Below are positions 9,259 through 17,088 of a DNA stretch of 56,422 bases, piece after piece. The DNA comes from Cyclobacteriaceae bacterium. Its GTDB lineage: Bacteria > Bacteroidota > Bacteroidia > Cytophagales > Cyclobacteriaceae. How positions within the stretch are numbered: position 1 is the first letter of the stretch; the number at the start of each line of letters is the position of its first letter. Made by a program: the position numbers and the translations under genes. The DNA lies in contig JAHCHY010000024.1 of assembly GCA_026129485.1 (NCBI GenBank), forward strand, positions 1 through 56,422, given 5' to 3'. Under the pieces are notes generated by a model. It worked only from the letters and a program-made list of their open reading frames with translations. It searched no databases and was not told where the DNA came from.

Positions 9259-10821
9259 TCAGTTTTTCTTTTCGTAACCTACTACCACCATTTCAGTCAT
9301 CGTATTTTCCCTCGCTTGTTCTTCAGCAATTGTGTTTTTTGAATCGGCTATCCTGAATACAATAGGAACAACCATTCTCTGCCGGACAATTGTTCCGCCC
9401 TGCTTACCGGGTTGCCAGGCTGGGGAACCGGCAACTACCCGTGCTGCTTCTTCATCGCATCCGAGGCCGATGCCTTTTAGAAGCTTAACGTTTGAAATAG
9501 AACCATCCTCGTTAACAACAAACTCCACGAATACGCGGCCTTCGGCCCCTTTTCTTCTTGCTTCAGTCGGGTATTTAATAGTGGAAGCAACATATTTGTA
9601 GAATTCAGCCATACCCCCGTTGGGCTGAGCAGTTTCTTCAACAACGGTAAACACGTTACCATCCTGCCGGGTAACTTCAGCAAGCTGATTCAGGCGGTCG
9701 CCTTTTTCCAGTATCACATAGGCCTGACCAGACCCATCGTTACTCTTAACAAGATGTACCGTCTTGTACGCATCTGTCATTGAGCTTAGTTTTTTCTGAC
9801 CATCTTCATTCATTTCAATTACAACATATTCATGTAGTATGCCGGGTGTTGTGGAGCTCAGCTCTTTGATTTTATCTTTAACGAATTGCGGGTACTCAAC
9901 GCTCATCCCGGAGTTTTTGCTAACCTCTCGTACATCTTCCAGCAGTTGATCCTGGCAGGCAACGGTTACAAAGTATATGGCCAGCACCAGAAAGGCAGAA
10001 GCAACTTTCCACTGGCTTATTTTCTTTTTAATTGTTCTGATCATGTTGATTCGTTTTAAAGTGAAGGAACTGGTAAAATGATTGGCGAGCGCATACCCGT
10101 TTTGCTGCAATGCAACCTTCGCCAGCAGGCCGCAGTAGCGGTTCGCATCCATGCTTTCTGCCGAGCGCGCATCGGCTTCAAATTCATGTAGCTGAACCAG
10201 GGATATTTTGTAGAAGCGGATTACCGGGTTAAACCAGCAAGCGGCTTGCAGCACGTGAATCAATAGTATGTCGAAAGAATGAAGCCTTTGAATGTGTACT
10301 TCTTCATGCCTTAGTACTTCTTCTTTTTCAGATGCACTTAAGCTATTGGCAGAGCCAAGGAATATAATATGGAAGAAGGAGAAAATACCCGATACCTTGT
10401 CCGACTCCGCAATGGTGTAGCTTTTCCACACGTATTTGCCGGCATTGTTGAACAATATCACCATTTTAATGACCCGGACTATGATGATGGCTACAAGGGT
10501 TATGGAAATAACGCAGTACATAACCATAACCAGGTTCCAGAAACCGGGCGAGGAGGATGGGGAATTACCGGTACCGTTGGTTGTAATAATAATTTCGGGC
10601 AGCCAGTATGCCTGGATGGTTTCATTAAGGGTGGGAATGATGGCGCTGTTACCGGAAGGAAATGATATAAGCGGAAAAACAGCCGAACAGATCATGGCAA
10701 TTAGCAGGAACATCCGCTTTTTGCCAAACTGTGTTTCGTTTCGCAACAAAAGCCAGTAAGCCGGGTAGAAAAGAACCAGCCCCAGGTTAAGTTCGATCAG
10801 GTAGTTAATGATGCTGCTCAT
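9259..10821 (-). CDS. M56 (BlaR1/MecR1-like) peptidase with C-terminal TonB domain
   Basis: 520 residues. The N-terminal part has four probable transmembrane helices (about residues 4-22, 36-55, 95-118 and 270-287). A cytoplasmic zinc-protease motif HEEVH near residue 175 is followed by E-x3-D (HEFEADARS). After the last helix comes an extracytoplasmic region ending in a TonB_C-type domain (about 405-490: YPTEARRKG, GRVFVEFVVNEDGSI, W-P-G). In BlaR1-type systems a signal activates the protease, which leads to cleavage of BlaI. Here the penicillin-sensor domain is replaced by the TonB-like domain, a common Bacteroidota arrangement of unknown ligand. It lies 22 nt downstream of its BlaI partner. 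Confidence 0.88.
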   Translation of the reverse strand: MSSIINYLIELNLGLVLFYPAYWLLLRNETQFGKKRMFLLIAMICSAVFPLISFPSGNSAIIPTLNETIQAYWLPEIIITTNGTGNSPSSSPGFWNLVMVMYCVISITLVAIIIVRVIKMVILFNNAGKYVWKSYTIAESDKVSGIFSFFHIIFLGSANSLSASEKEEVLRHEEVHIQRLHSFDILLIHVLQAACWFNPVIRFYKISLVQLHEFEADARSAESMDANRYCGLLAKVALQQNGYALANHFTSSFTLKRINMIRTIKKKISQWKVASAFLVLAIYFVTVACQDQLLEDVREVSKNSGMSVEYPQFVKDKIKELSSTTPGILHEYVVIEMNEDGQKKLSSMTDAYKTVHLVKSNDGSGQAYVILEKGDRLNQLAEVTRQDGNVFTVVEETAQPNGGMAEFYKYVASTIKYPTEARRKGAEGRVFVEFVVNEDGSISNVKLLKGIGLGCDEEAARVVAGSPAWQPGKQGGTIVRQRMVVPIVFRIADSKNTIAEEQARENTMTEMVVVGYEKKN

Positions 10822-10843
10822 ACGGTTTGGTTTTAGGCCGCTG

Positions 10844-11212
10844 TTATTTTTTGCTTTTCAGATTTTCCAGTTCCTGCATCAGCTTATCAATATCATTTAC
10901 ATTCAGGTTATTCTCTTTGGCAAAGAATGATACCAGGTTCTGGAACGAGCCATTGAAGTAACCCTTCACCATATTGTTTAGATAAAACCGGGTGTAGTTC
11001 TCTTTTTGGATCAGCGGAAAGTATTCGTGGGTTTTGCCGTACGCCTTGTATCCCACAAACCCTTTCTTCTCCAATATTCTTACAATGGTTGAAACTGTAT
11101 TGTAAGCGGGCTTGGGTTCGGGCAGGTGATCTATAATATCTTTCACAAATCCTTTTTCAATCTTCCACAGGATTTGCATAATCTGGTCTTCGGCTTTGGT
11201 AAGTTCTTTCAT
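10844..11212 (-). CDS. BlaI/MecI/CopY family transcriptional repressor
   Basis: 122 residues, the usual size. The winged-helix N-terminal half (LTKAEDQIMQILW, YNTVSTIVRILEKKGFV, GKTHEYFPLI) binds DNA. The helical C-terminal half dimerises and should contain the site cleaved after signalling by the M56 partner. It is the middle gene of a three-gene minus-strand operon and begins 3 nt after the preceding stop. A perfect palindrome at 11713-11728 over the promoter is the obvious candidate operator, giving autoregulation. Confidence 0.93.
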   Translation of the reverse strand: MKELTKAEDQIMQILWKIEKGFVKDIIDHLPEPKPAYNTVSTIVRILEKKGFVGYKAYGKTHEYFPLIQKENYTRFYLNNMVKGYFNGSFQNLVSFFAKENNLNVNDIDKLMQELENLKSKK

Positions 11213-11215
11213 AGG

Positions 11216-11683
11216 TCAATCGGAATATTTTACAGGACTGCATTGAGCGAAATGCACCGTGCTGGTTAATGGGAATTGATAGTTTTCGATAAAACTGCCA
11301 AGCAACTTTTCAAACCGGGCCTGCTTGGCTGGTGTAATTTCTCCTTCCATAAAGTGGAATAGGAAATAATCGATTTTGCCATTCTTGTTGAGATATATTC
11401 TGTTAAAGCAGCGGATTGTTTTTTCCCACATAAAATTGTTTGCCTTTAAAAAACCAGCAAGATCTTTAAGAAGCGAGGTATAGCCTTTTATAAATTCTTG
11501 CTCCCTTCCGTTAAATGCTGCCTGTGCAGTATCGGCATGAAGGGCACTTTTATAGACTTTATCAAGCGAATCAATTGATATGCCTTTGCTTTCAGTTGCA
11601 TTTTGAAAAGATGTAGCCAGTGGCTGCCCGTAGGCACATGCTGAAAGAAAAATTATCAATAATGAAATAGCGTTTCTTTTCAT
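11216..11683 (-). CDS. Hypothetical secreted/lipoprotein, first gene of the BlaI-M56 operon
   Basis: 155 residues, family not recognised. The N-terminus is a signal peptide with a possible lipobox (FLSAC, Cys16); cleavage further on at YGQ is an alternative. The mature protein is mixed alpha/beta with no repeats or catalytic signature that I can identify. NKNGKIDYFLFHFM resembles a strand-turn-strand seen in small periplasmic Bacteroidota proteins. Because it heads the operon with the repressor and the M56 sensor, it may be the regulated effector or part of signal sensing. That is inference from position only. Confidence 0.75.
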   Translation of the reverse strand: MKRNAISLLIIFLSACAYGQPLATSFQNATESKGISIDSLDKVYKSALHADTAQAAFNGREQEFIKGYTSLLKDLAGFLKANNFMWEKTIRCFNRIYLNKNGKIDYFLFHFMEGEITPAKQARFEKLLGSFIENYQFPLTSTVHFAQCSPVKYSD

Positions 11684-11709
11684 TGATTGTTTAACTACTA
11701 AATACGTTT

Positions 11710-11740
11710 CAAAACTAAATTTTTAGTTATAAAAAACAAA
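11710..11740 (-). promoter_or_regulatory. Promoter with overlapping palindromic operator for the BlaI operon
   Basis: Read on the minus strand, TTTG (11740-11737) is followed after 19 nt by TAGTTTTG (11717-11710), an exact Bacteroidota -33/-7 pair. A perfect 7-2-7 inverted repeat AACTAAA-TT-TTTAGTT (plus strand 11713-11728) covers the spacer and part of the -7 box. A repressor bound there would block RNA polymerase. The ATG of the first gene is about 27 nt further on. The ACTA...TAGT core is plausible for BlaI/CopY repressors, but binding by this BlaI is inferred. Confidence 0.6.
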
Positions 11741-11774
11741 CAAATCAGGTAATATTGTTTTACTGAATTGATTT

Positions 11775-12425
11775 TCAGTCAGATGTAAAGCAATAAGCCA
11801 GTATATTGGCGCCCATTTGCAGGGCTTGCAGGCGTTTTTCGGCAGGCACGTTGTGTATGCGCTGGTCTTCCCAGCCATTGCCCAGATCACATTCGTACGA
11901 ATAAAAGACCACCAGCCGGCCCTCATAGAACAGGCCCAAACCCTGAGCAGGCTTGCCATCGTGCTCATGGATTTTAGGCAGACCGTTCGGGAATTTGAAT
12001 TTCTGGTGATAGATGGGATGTGTATAGGGAACTTCTACCAGCTCCAGCTCGGGAAATACCTTCTTCAGCTCCAGCCTGATAAATTTGTCAAGCCCGTAGT
12101 TGTCATCTACATGTAAAAAACCTCCGCCCGCCAGGTAGTTTCTCAGGTTCTGTGCTTCATTTGAGGAAAAGACTACATTACCATGACCGGTCATGTACAC
12201 ATAAGGATAATTGAAAATATCGGCACTGCCGGCTTCGGCTACTTCATCATCTTCCTGGATGGAGGTGCCCAATTCCCGGTTGCAAAACCCGATCAGGTTA
12301 GGTAATGCGGTTTTGTTGGCATACCAATCGCCTCCGCCATTGTATTTGAGCTTGGCGATTTTTATGGCAGGCTGCGCCTGTAGCGCAACCTGGACAAGGC
12401 TTAAAAGAAGAATCAGTACTTTCAT
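11775..12425 (-). CDS. DUF4159 family secreted protein
   Basis: 216 residues with a signal peptide (MKVLILLLSLVQVALQAQP). The rest matches the DUF4159 pattern: KLKYNGGGDWY, a PYVYMTGHGNV stretch, LRNYLAGGGFLHVDDNYG, then GLFYEGRLVVFYSYECDLGNGWED. The fold is thought to be glutamine-amidotransferase-like, but no function is established. Family members often sit near MoxR/BatA-type gene clusters; none is seen here. It appears to be a single-gene unit, with a terminator belonging to the upstream beta-barrel gene just before its start. Confidence 0.85.
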   Translation of the reverse strand: MKVLILLLSLVQVALQAQPAIKIAKLKYNGGGDWYANKTALPNLIGFCNRELGTSIQEDDEVAEAGSADIFNYPYVYMTGHGNVVFSSNEAQNLRNYLAGGGFLHVDDNYGLDKFIRLELKKVFPELELVEVPYTHPIYHQKFKFPNGLPKIHEHDGKPAQGLGLFYEGRLVVFYSYECDLGNGWEDQRIHNVPAEKRLQALQMGANILAYCFTSD

Positions 12426-12440
12426 GGAATGCTGCTAAAA

Positions 12441-12468
12441 TAAAAAACGGTTGCCGAATGACAACCGC
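12441..12468 (-). terminator. Intrinsic terminator of the beta-barrel gene
   Basis: On the minus strand, a stem CGGTTG / CAACCG (plus-strand arms 12462-12467 and 12448-12453) is followed by TTTTTTATTTT. It lies 27 nt beyond the stop of the 12495-13031 gene and just before the DUF4159 gene. Confidence 0.75.
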
Positions 12469-12494
12469 ATATTTTTGTAAACGGAATATTGCTT

Positions 12495-13031
12495 TTAGAA
12501 TGCAAAGCCTAATGTCAAACCGGTACGGATGCCGAAGCCGTCAAATACATTTGTGTCAAAGGTATCCGATCCGCTGGTAACTTTAACATTGCCGCTTGAA
12601 TATTGCGGGCCTATGAATATATCCAACGAAATCTTTTCTTTGAAAATCCATTGCTTGCCAATTACCAGCCCACCGCCAAAAGAAGAAAAGGTACCCTTGG
12701 AACTGGAGCTTTCTTCTGTTAGCTTAAAATTCTGGTAACGTACAAACGGAGCTACGTAAACGCCTGCCGGTGCTTCAGATTCTGACAGGTAAAACCTGTA
12801 TTCCGGTGTTAACCCAAAGCCTGAGAATTTGGTGGACTCAGGGTTATAGGAGGTAAAAAATGCTCCTATCTGGAAGCTGTTGGTAGCGCTTACTTTTCTT
12901 TCAAATGATGCGTTGAATGTTTTTACAATGGGGCTGAAAATGTTGATTTTAATTACATTTTCCTGTGCATTGGCGGAGGTAAATGCGCCACCCATTAAAA
13001 CAACAAGGACGACTAATAGATTTTTTTTCAT
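12495..13031 (-). CDS. Small outer-membrane beta-barrel protein (DUF3575-like)
   Basis: 178 residues from the ATG that opens a clean signal peptide (MKKNLLVVLVVLMGG...ANAQ). A longer frame adds 11 residues without benefit. The mature part alternates polar and hydrophobic residues in strand-length blocks, begins VIKINIFSPIVKTFNASFER, and ends with the terminal aromatic F of outer-membrane proteins (LTLGFAF). This fits DUF3575-type 8-strand barrels. The role is unknown. It is a single gene with its own terminator, divergent from the lipoprotein at 13149. Confidence 0.8.
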   Translation of the reverse strand: MKKNLLVVLVVLMGGAFTSANAQENVIKINIFSPIVKTFNASFERKVSATNSFQIGAFFTSYNPESTKFSGFGLTPEYRFYLSESEAPAGVYVAPFVRYQNFKLTEESSSSKGTFSSFGGGLVIGKQWIFKEKISLDIFIGPQYSSGNVKVTSGSDTFDTNVFDGFGIRTGLTLGFAF

Positions 13032-13148
13032 TGTGAAATGGTTTGTTATAGTAAATATAGTCATTCAACGGACAAAAAAAAGTTAGGTTACCGATTAAAC
13101 TATCTGCAGAATCCACGCTCTAAGAGGCGTGTTTAAACAAAACCAACT

Positions 13149-14048
13149 ATGAAAAGGATTCTCAGGAACAGTTTACCAGGGTCGGCTTTAATCTTACTTA
13201 CCTTTTTATCGTCATGTCTGGAAGACAAATTCGAGCTATCGGATCAGGACACCCAAAACATTGAAAACGAAGCAGTAACCGATGCATATTTTGAAGATGC
13301 GGAAGATATGGCTGCGTTGGTGGTAGCGGTTGAACCGGCTGCTGAAGGAGGCCGACTGACATCCTTCGGAAAAGTAAACGGAACAAAGCCTGCCGACCTT
13401 CGCTTTGAAGGTACCTGCGTAACCGTAACACTTGAAATGGCTGCCGACACGCAACCCGGAAATCCGCATGGTTACATTACCATTGATTTTGGCACGGGCT
13501 GTACCGATATAAGAGGAAATGTGCGCAAGGGAATTATCCTGGTGGAATTTAAAGGGAAGCGTTTCCTCCCGGGCTCGAAGATCATCACCACGTTTGACGG
13601 GTATCACATCAATAGCATAAAGATCGAAGGTACACGAACGGTAACCAATGTTACCGGCAGCACTGTCAGCGCCCCTAAATTTGAAATTGTGCTGGAAGAT
13701 GGTCGTGCCACCTGGCCGGATGAAACTTTTGCCACCCGCGAAGGAAGCCACACGCGGGAATGGGTTCGTGCCGCCAGCCCGTTAAATGATCAGTGGGTAG
13801 TGGAAGGCTCTGCAACAGGCTCAAACCGCAACGGCACAGTTTACCAGGTAGAAATTACCAAAGCGCTGGTGTACAAGCGGGAATGCGCCATCAGCAATCG
13901 GGTGTTTATGGCAGTTGAAGGTACTAAAGTGCTTACAGTAGAAGGCGGGCTGGCTATTACAATAGATTACGGAACAGGAGCGTGTGATCGTATTGTAACC
14001 ATTACAATCAATGGCCAATCACGCTCGGTAATAGTGAGAGGGGAGTAG
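13149..14048 (+). CDS. Hypothetical lipoprotein with duplicated FGTG motif
   Basis: 299 residues. The lipobox is LSSC (Cys23), so it is an exported lipoprotein. An acidic linker (residues 25-60) is followed by a beta-rich body with two similar blocks: GYITIDFGTGCTD near residue 113 and LAITIDYGTGACD near 272, each followed by strands rich in V, I and R. Paired Cys residues (in CVTVTL, GTGC, ECAIS and GACD) suggest disulfides. I recognise no named family. It probably binds a surface ligand or is structural, but nothing here shows that. It stands alone between divergent and terminator boundaries. Confidence 0.75.
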   Translation: MKRILRNSLPGSALILLTFLSSCLEDKFELSDQDTQNIENEAVTDAYFEDAEDMAALVVAVEPAAEGGRLTSFGKVNGTKPADLRFEGTCVTVTLEMAADTQPGNPHGYITIDFGTGCTDIRGNVRKGIILVEFKGKRFLPGSKIITTFDGYHINSIKIEGTRTVTNVTGSTVSAPKFEIVLEDGRATWPDETFATREGSHTREWVRAASPLNDQWVVEGSATGSNRNGTVYQVEITKALVYKRECAISNRVFMAVEGTKVLTVEGGLAITIDYGTGACDRIVTITINGQSRSVIVRGE

Positions 14049-14053
14049 GTGAA

Positions 14054-14110
14054 GGCGCATGTGGGGTGCGCCTGGAAAGTCCGTTGCCAATCAGGCGCGG
14101 GCTTTTTTTT
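14054..14110 (+). terminator. Terminator with overlapping alternative hairpin
   Basis: A 7-bp stem GCGCCTG (14068-14074) / CAGGCGC (14092-14098), followed by GGGCTTTTTTTT, forms an intrinsic terminator for the lipoprotein gene. A second perfect stem GGCGCA (14054-14059) / TGCGCC (14067-14072) uses the same left-arm bases, so the two hairpins are mutually exclusive. Confidence 0.65.
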
Positions 14111-14148
14111 ATTGTCAGGTTAGGCGTAATTGCAGATCAAAATCAGAT

Positions 14149-14943
14149 ATGCGTCAATACCTCTAATTACTGCATGATATATTAGACAATGGAGCAGTTA
14201 AAACAGACCGTACCGGCACCGGAACACGATCTGTGTTTGGCCGCCAGCTTCGTTTTAACCTGGCTGAAGGATTTCCATTGGTTACTACCAAAAAATTGCA
14301 TCTGCGTTCGATTATTTATGAGCTGCTTTGGTTTTTAAATGGCGATACCAACATCAAATACCTGAAAGACAACGGGGTAACTATTTGGGATGAATGGGCG
14401 GATGAAAACGGTGATCTTGGCCCGGTGTACGGAAGCCAGTGGCGAAGCTGGCCGGCACCGGATGGCCGCCATATCGACCAGGTAACACAGGTGCTCAATC
14501 AAATCAGGCAAAAGCCGGATTCGCGCAGGCATATTGTTTCAGCCTGGAACCCGGCCGAGGTAGATCAAATGGCGCTTCCGCCATGCCATGCATTGTTCCA
14601 GTTTTATGTAGCTGAGGGTAAATTGTCGTGCCAGCTTTACCAGCGCAGCGCTGATTATTTTTTAGGAGTTCCGTTTAATATAGCCAGCTATGCATTGTTA
14701 ACCCACATGTTTGCGCAGCAAACCGACCTGGAGCCCGGTGAGTTTGTGTGGACGGGGGGCGATGTGCATTTGTATTCGAATCATCTGGAGCAGGCCAGGC
14801 TTCAGCTAACCCGCCAGCCGTACCCGTTGCCTCAACTCAATATTCGCAGAAAGCCTGCCTCGCTTTTTGAATATCAGTTTGAAGACTTTGAGATTGTGAA
14901 TTACCAGGCGCATCCTTCTATCAAAGCGCCCATTGCGGTGTGA
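14149..14943 (+). CDS. thyA: Thymidylate synthase with in-frame TAA at codon 6
   Basis: From the ATG at 14149 there are 264 codons, exactly the E. coli ThyA length, reading MRQYL[13 protein letters not shown]... then DRTGTGT and on without interruption. ThyA converts dUMP to dTMP using methylene-THF. Catalytic Cys146 is present in PPCHALFQ, as are [14 protein letters not shown] and HLYSNH. Codon 6 (14164-14166) is TAA where E. coli has Glu (MKQYLELM), a single G-to-T change from GAA. The next standard in-frame start is GTG at 14233 (236 residues), which would remove the phosphate-binding Arg of DRTGTGT and should be inactive. CTG at codon 8 would be a non-standard rescue. It may be a fresh pseudogene, a sequencing error, or recoded. 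Confidence 0.85.
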
Positions 14944-16169
14944 TGCTTCGGTTCACCTTATTTTTTTTAATTACCGTTTTATGTGTGCCTCCAGCGGCAG
15001 CGCAGAAGAAAGCCGTGTTCATTATCCTGGATGGCATCCCGGCTGATGTGCTGGAGAATACACCCACACCGGTGCTTGATGAAATTGCCGGCACGGGAAA
15101 GACCGGCTATACACGCGGCTACATTGGTGGAGAAAAAGATGGGTACAGCCAGTCGCCCACTATTTCGGCAGTAGGTTATAACCACGTATTAACGGGCACA
15201 TGGACGAACAAGCACAACGTGTGGGATAACGACATTAAAGCTCCTAATTATAATTACTGGAATATTTTTCGCATCGTGAAAACCGTGAAGCCCGGTGCCG
15301 CAACTGCGATATTTTCCACCTGGCTGGATAACCGCACTAAGCTGATCGGTGAAGGACTTGCCGAAGCAGGTAATATCAAGCTGGATTACAGCTTTGACGG
15401 TTTTGAGCTTGACACGAGGCAATTCCCTCACGATAAAGAACGTATTTTTATTTTCAATATTGATGAGAAGGTTTCTACTGAAGCAGGTAGGTATATCCTG
15501 GAGCAGGGGCCTGATCTTTCGTGGGTGTACCTGGAATATACCGATGATATGGGGCATACCTTTGGCGACAGCCCCCAGCTAACCGATGCTGTAAAAAAGG
15601 CAGATGTCCAGGTAGGGCGCGTATGGGATGCCATTAAGAAACGCACGCAACAATATGGCGAAGAGTGGATGATCGTGATTACTACTGATCATGGCCGCGA
15701 TGCCAAAACAGGAAAAGATCACGGAGGGCAGGGCGAGCGGGAACGTACAGTATGGTTTGTAACCAATGTAACAACCAACAGCCGTTTTAAGCAAACACCG
15801 GCCACTGTAGATGTAATGCCCTCTATACTACGACACCTGGACATAACCGCCCCTGAAAAAGTGATGAGCGAAGTGGACGGTGTTCCATTTGTGGGGCCCG
15901 TATCGATCAGCGATGTGAAAGCGCTGCGGAAAGGAAATACTATTGAAGTAAGTTGGAAGGCACATGACCCCGATGGCAAGGTTAAGATTGAATTGAGCAG
16001 CACAAACCGCTTTAAGGAAGGAGGTATTGATCAATACAAGACTGCGGGCGAGGCCCCGGTTTCTTCAGAAAAGTATGTTATTCAACTCCCAGCCAATGAA
16101 TCATCCGCTTTCTTTAAAGTGTTGGTAAAGGCGCCTCACAATACGCTTTCGTACTGGATAACAAAATGA
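14943..16169 (+). CDS. Alkaline-phosphatase superfamily phosphodiesterase (type I PDE/nucleotide pyrophosphatase-like), secreted
   Basis: 408 residues with a signal peptide ([21 protein letters not shown]). The superfamily metal ligands are visible: IILDG early, a nucleophile region SQSPTISAVGYNHVLTG, a TDDMGHTFG block, TTDHGRD, and DHGGQGERER. A C-terminal Ig-like segment follows from about residue 320. Secreted relatives hydrolyse phosphodiesters or nucleotides; the exact substrate is unknown. The ATG overlaps the thyA stop by one base (TGATG), so it is probably translated by coupling. If thyA translation is lost, this gene may be affected. Confidence 0.87.
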   Translation: MLRFTLFFLITVLCVPPAAAQKKAVFIILDGIPADVLENTPTPVLDEIAGTGKTGYTRGYIGGEKDGYSQSPTISAVGYNHVLTGTWTNKHNVWDNDIKAPNYNYWNIFRIVKTVKPGAATAIFSTWLDNRTKLIGEGLAEAGNIKLDYSFDGFELDTRQFPHDKERIFIFNIDEKVSTEAGRYILEQGPDLSWVYLEYTDDMGHTFGDSPQLTDAVKKADVQVGRVWDAIKKRTQQYGEEWMIVITTDHGRDAKTGKDHGGQGERERTVWFVTNVTTNSRFKQTPATVDVMPSILRHLDITAPEKVMSEVDGVPFVGPVSISDVKALRKGNTIEVSWKAHDPDGKVKIELSSTNRFKEGGIDQYKTAGEAPVSSEKYVIQLPANESSAFFKVLVKAPHNTLSYWITK

Positions 16170-16290
16170 GCCGGATCAACCCATTGAGATCCATTCAGAA
16201 AGCTTAAAAGCACATTGCTGTCCTACTCCCAACGTTAGGTGTAAGGTTCCCTGCCAAATGTTAGCTGCACCATTAACTGCTAATCAGAAC

Positions 16291-16320
16291 TTTAGCGCTA
16301 TCAGAAATCTTATATATTTG
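16291..16320 (+). promoter_or_regulatory. Putative sdaAB promoter
   Basis: TATATTTG at 16313-16320 matches the TAnnTTTG -7 box exactly. TTTA at 16291-16294, 18 nt upstream, is a one-mismatch -33 box. The remainder of the 237-nt gap 16170-16406 shows no gene or strong hairpin. Confidence 0.35.
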
Positions 16321-16406
16321 CCGCTCGTTTTAAAAGTGTCATTTTTTGCTGAATAAGTACCTTCAGCGGAAATCCTTTTATAAAAAATTCCGTTAGTTAG
16401 CCTTGT

Positions 16407-17084
16407 ATGGCTGAAAAGAGTAGCATTTTTGACATGATCGGTCCTGTAATGATCGGTCCTTCCAGCTCTCATACAGCCGGGGTGGTGCGGATTGCGCGTG
16501 CTGCCATTAAAATTCTGGGCGATATTCCCGGGGAAAGTGAAATAACCTTCTATAATTCTTTCGCCCGTACTTATGAAGGACACGGCAGCGACCGTGCCAT
16601 TATTGCCGGGCTGATGGACTTTGGAACGGATGATAAGCGGATACGCGATTCGCTGGAAATAGCAAATGAACAGGGCTTGAAGTACACGTTCCGTTCGGTG
16701 GGAAATGCTTCCGCGCTGCATCCCAACTCCATCCGGTTAAAGCTCAGAAAAGGAAAAAAATCGGTTGAGGTTCTGGGTGAAAGCAAAGGAGGAGGAGTGA
16801 TTAACATAGCTGAGGTAAATGGCTTTAAAGCCGACTTCTCGGCAGCCCTGCATACTCTCATCATTTTTGCTGAGGATAAGAAAGGAAGCATTGCCTTTAT
16901 TGCTAATGTACTGGCGCATGACGACTGCAACATTGCAACCATGTCCGTTTCGCGTAAGGGTAAAAACGACCTGGCTTGCCTCGTAATTGAAATGGATTCG
17001 GGTATAAAACCTGTAACATTTGATTACCTGCGGAGTCTAAGCTGGGTAAAGGAAGTAATTTATATACCGGATATTGTACTATAA
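16407..17084 (+). CDS. sdaAB: L-serine ammonia-lyase, iron-sulfur-dependent, beta subunit
   Basis: 225 residues. The SDH_beta domain begins SSIFDMIGPVMIGPSSSHTAG and includes YNSFARTYEGHGSDRAIIAG. A C-terminal ACT domain (about residues 150-225: GSIAFIANVLAHDDCNIATMSVSR) probably senses an amino acid. With the alpha subunit it forms the [4Fe-4S] enzyme that deaminates serine to pyruvate. The alpha subunit (sdaAA) is not adjacent and must be elsewhere if the enzyme is functional. The TolC-type gene starts only 4 nt after its stop, yet appears functionally unrelated. Confidence 0.92.
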   Translation: MAEKSSIFDMIGPVMIGPSSSHTAGVVRIARAAIKILGDIPGESEITFYNSFARTYEGHGSDRAIIAGLMDFGTDDKRIRDSLEIANEQGLKYTFRSVGNASALHPNSIRLKLRKGKKSVEVLGESKGGGVINIAEVNGFKADFSAALHTLIIFAEDKKGSIAFIANVLAHDDCNIATMSVSRKGKNDLACLVIEMDSGIKPVTFDYLRSLSWVKEVIYIPDIVL

Positions 17085-17088
17085 ACCT

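Noticed and set aside
11713-11728. Palindrome at 11713-11728 as a transcription terminator of the DUF4159 gene
   Set aside because: The stem is A/T-rich with no G-C core; it overlaps a consensus promoter and fits an operator better.
13236-13751. Long minus-strand open frame opposite the lipoprotein gene
   Set aside because: It lies entirely antisense to a well-supported gene with a lipobox and has an atypical residue mix; judged a shadow.
14233-14943. Thymidylate synthase starting at GTG 14233 as the true gene
   Set aside because: It would lack the DRTGTGT loop and first 28 residues that match ThyA upstream in the same frame; homology clearly begins at 14149.
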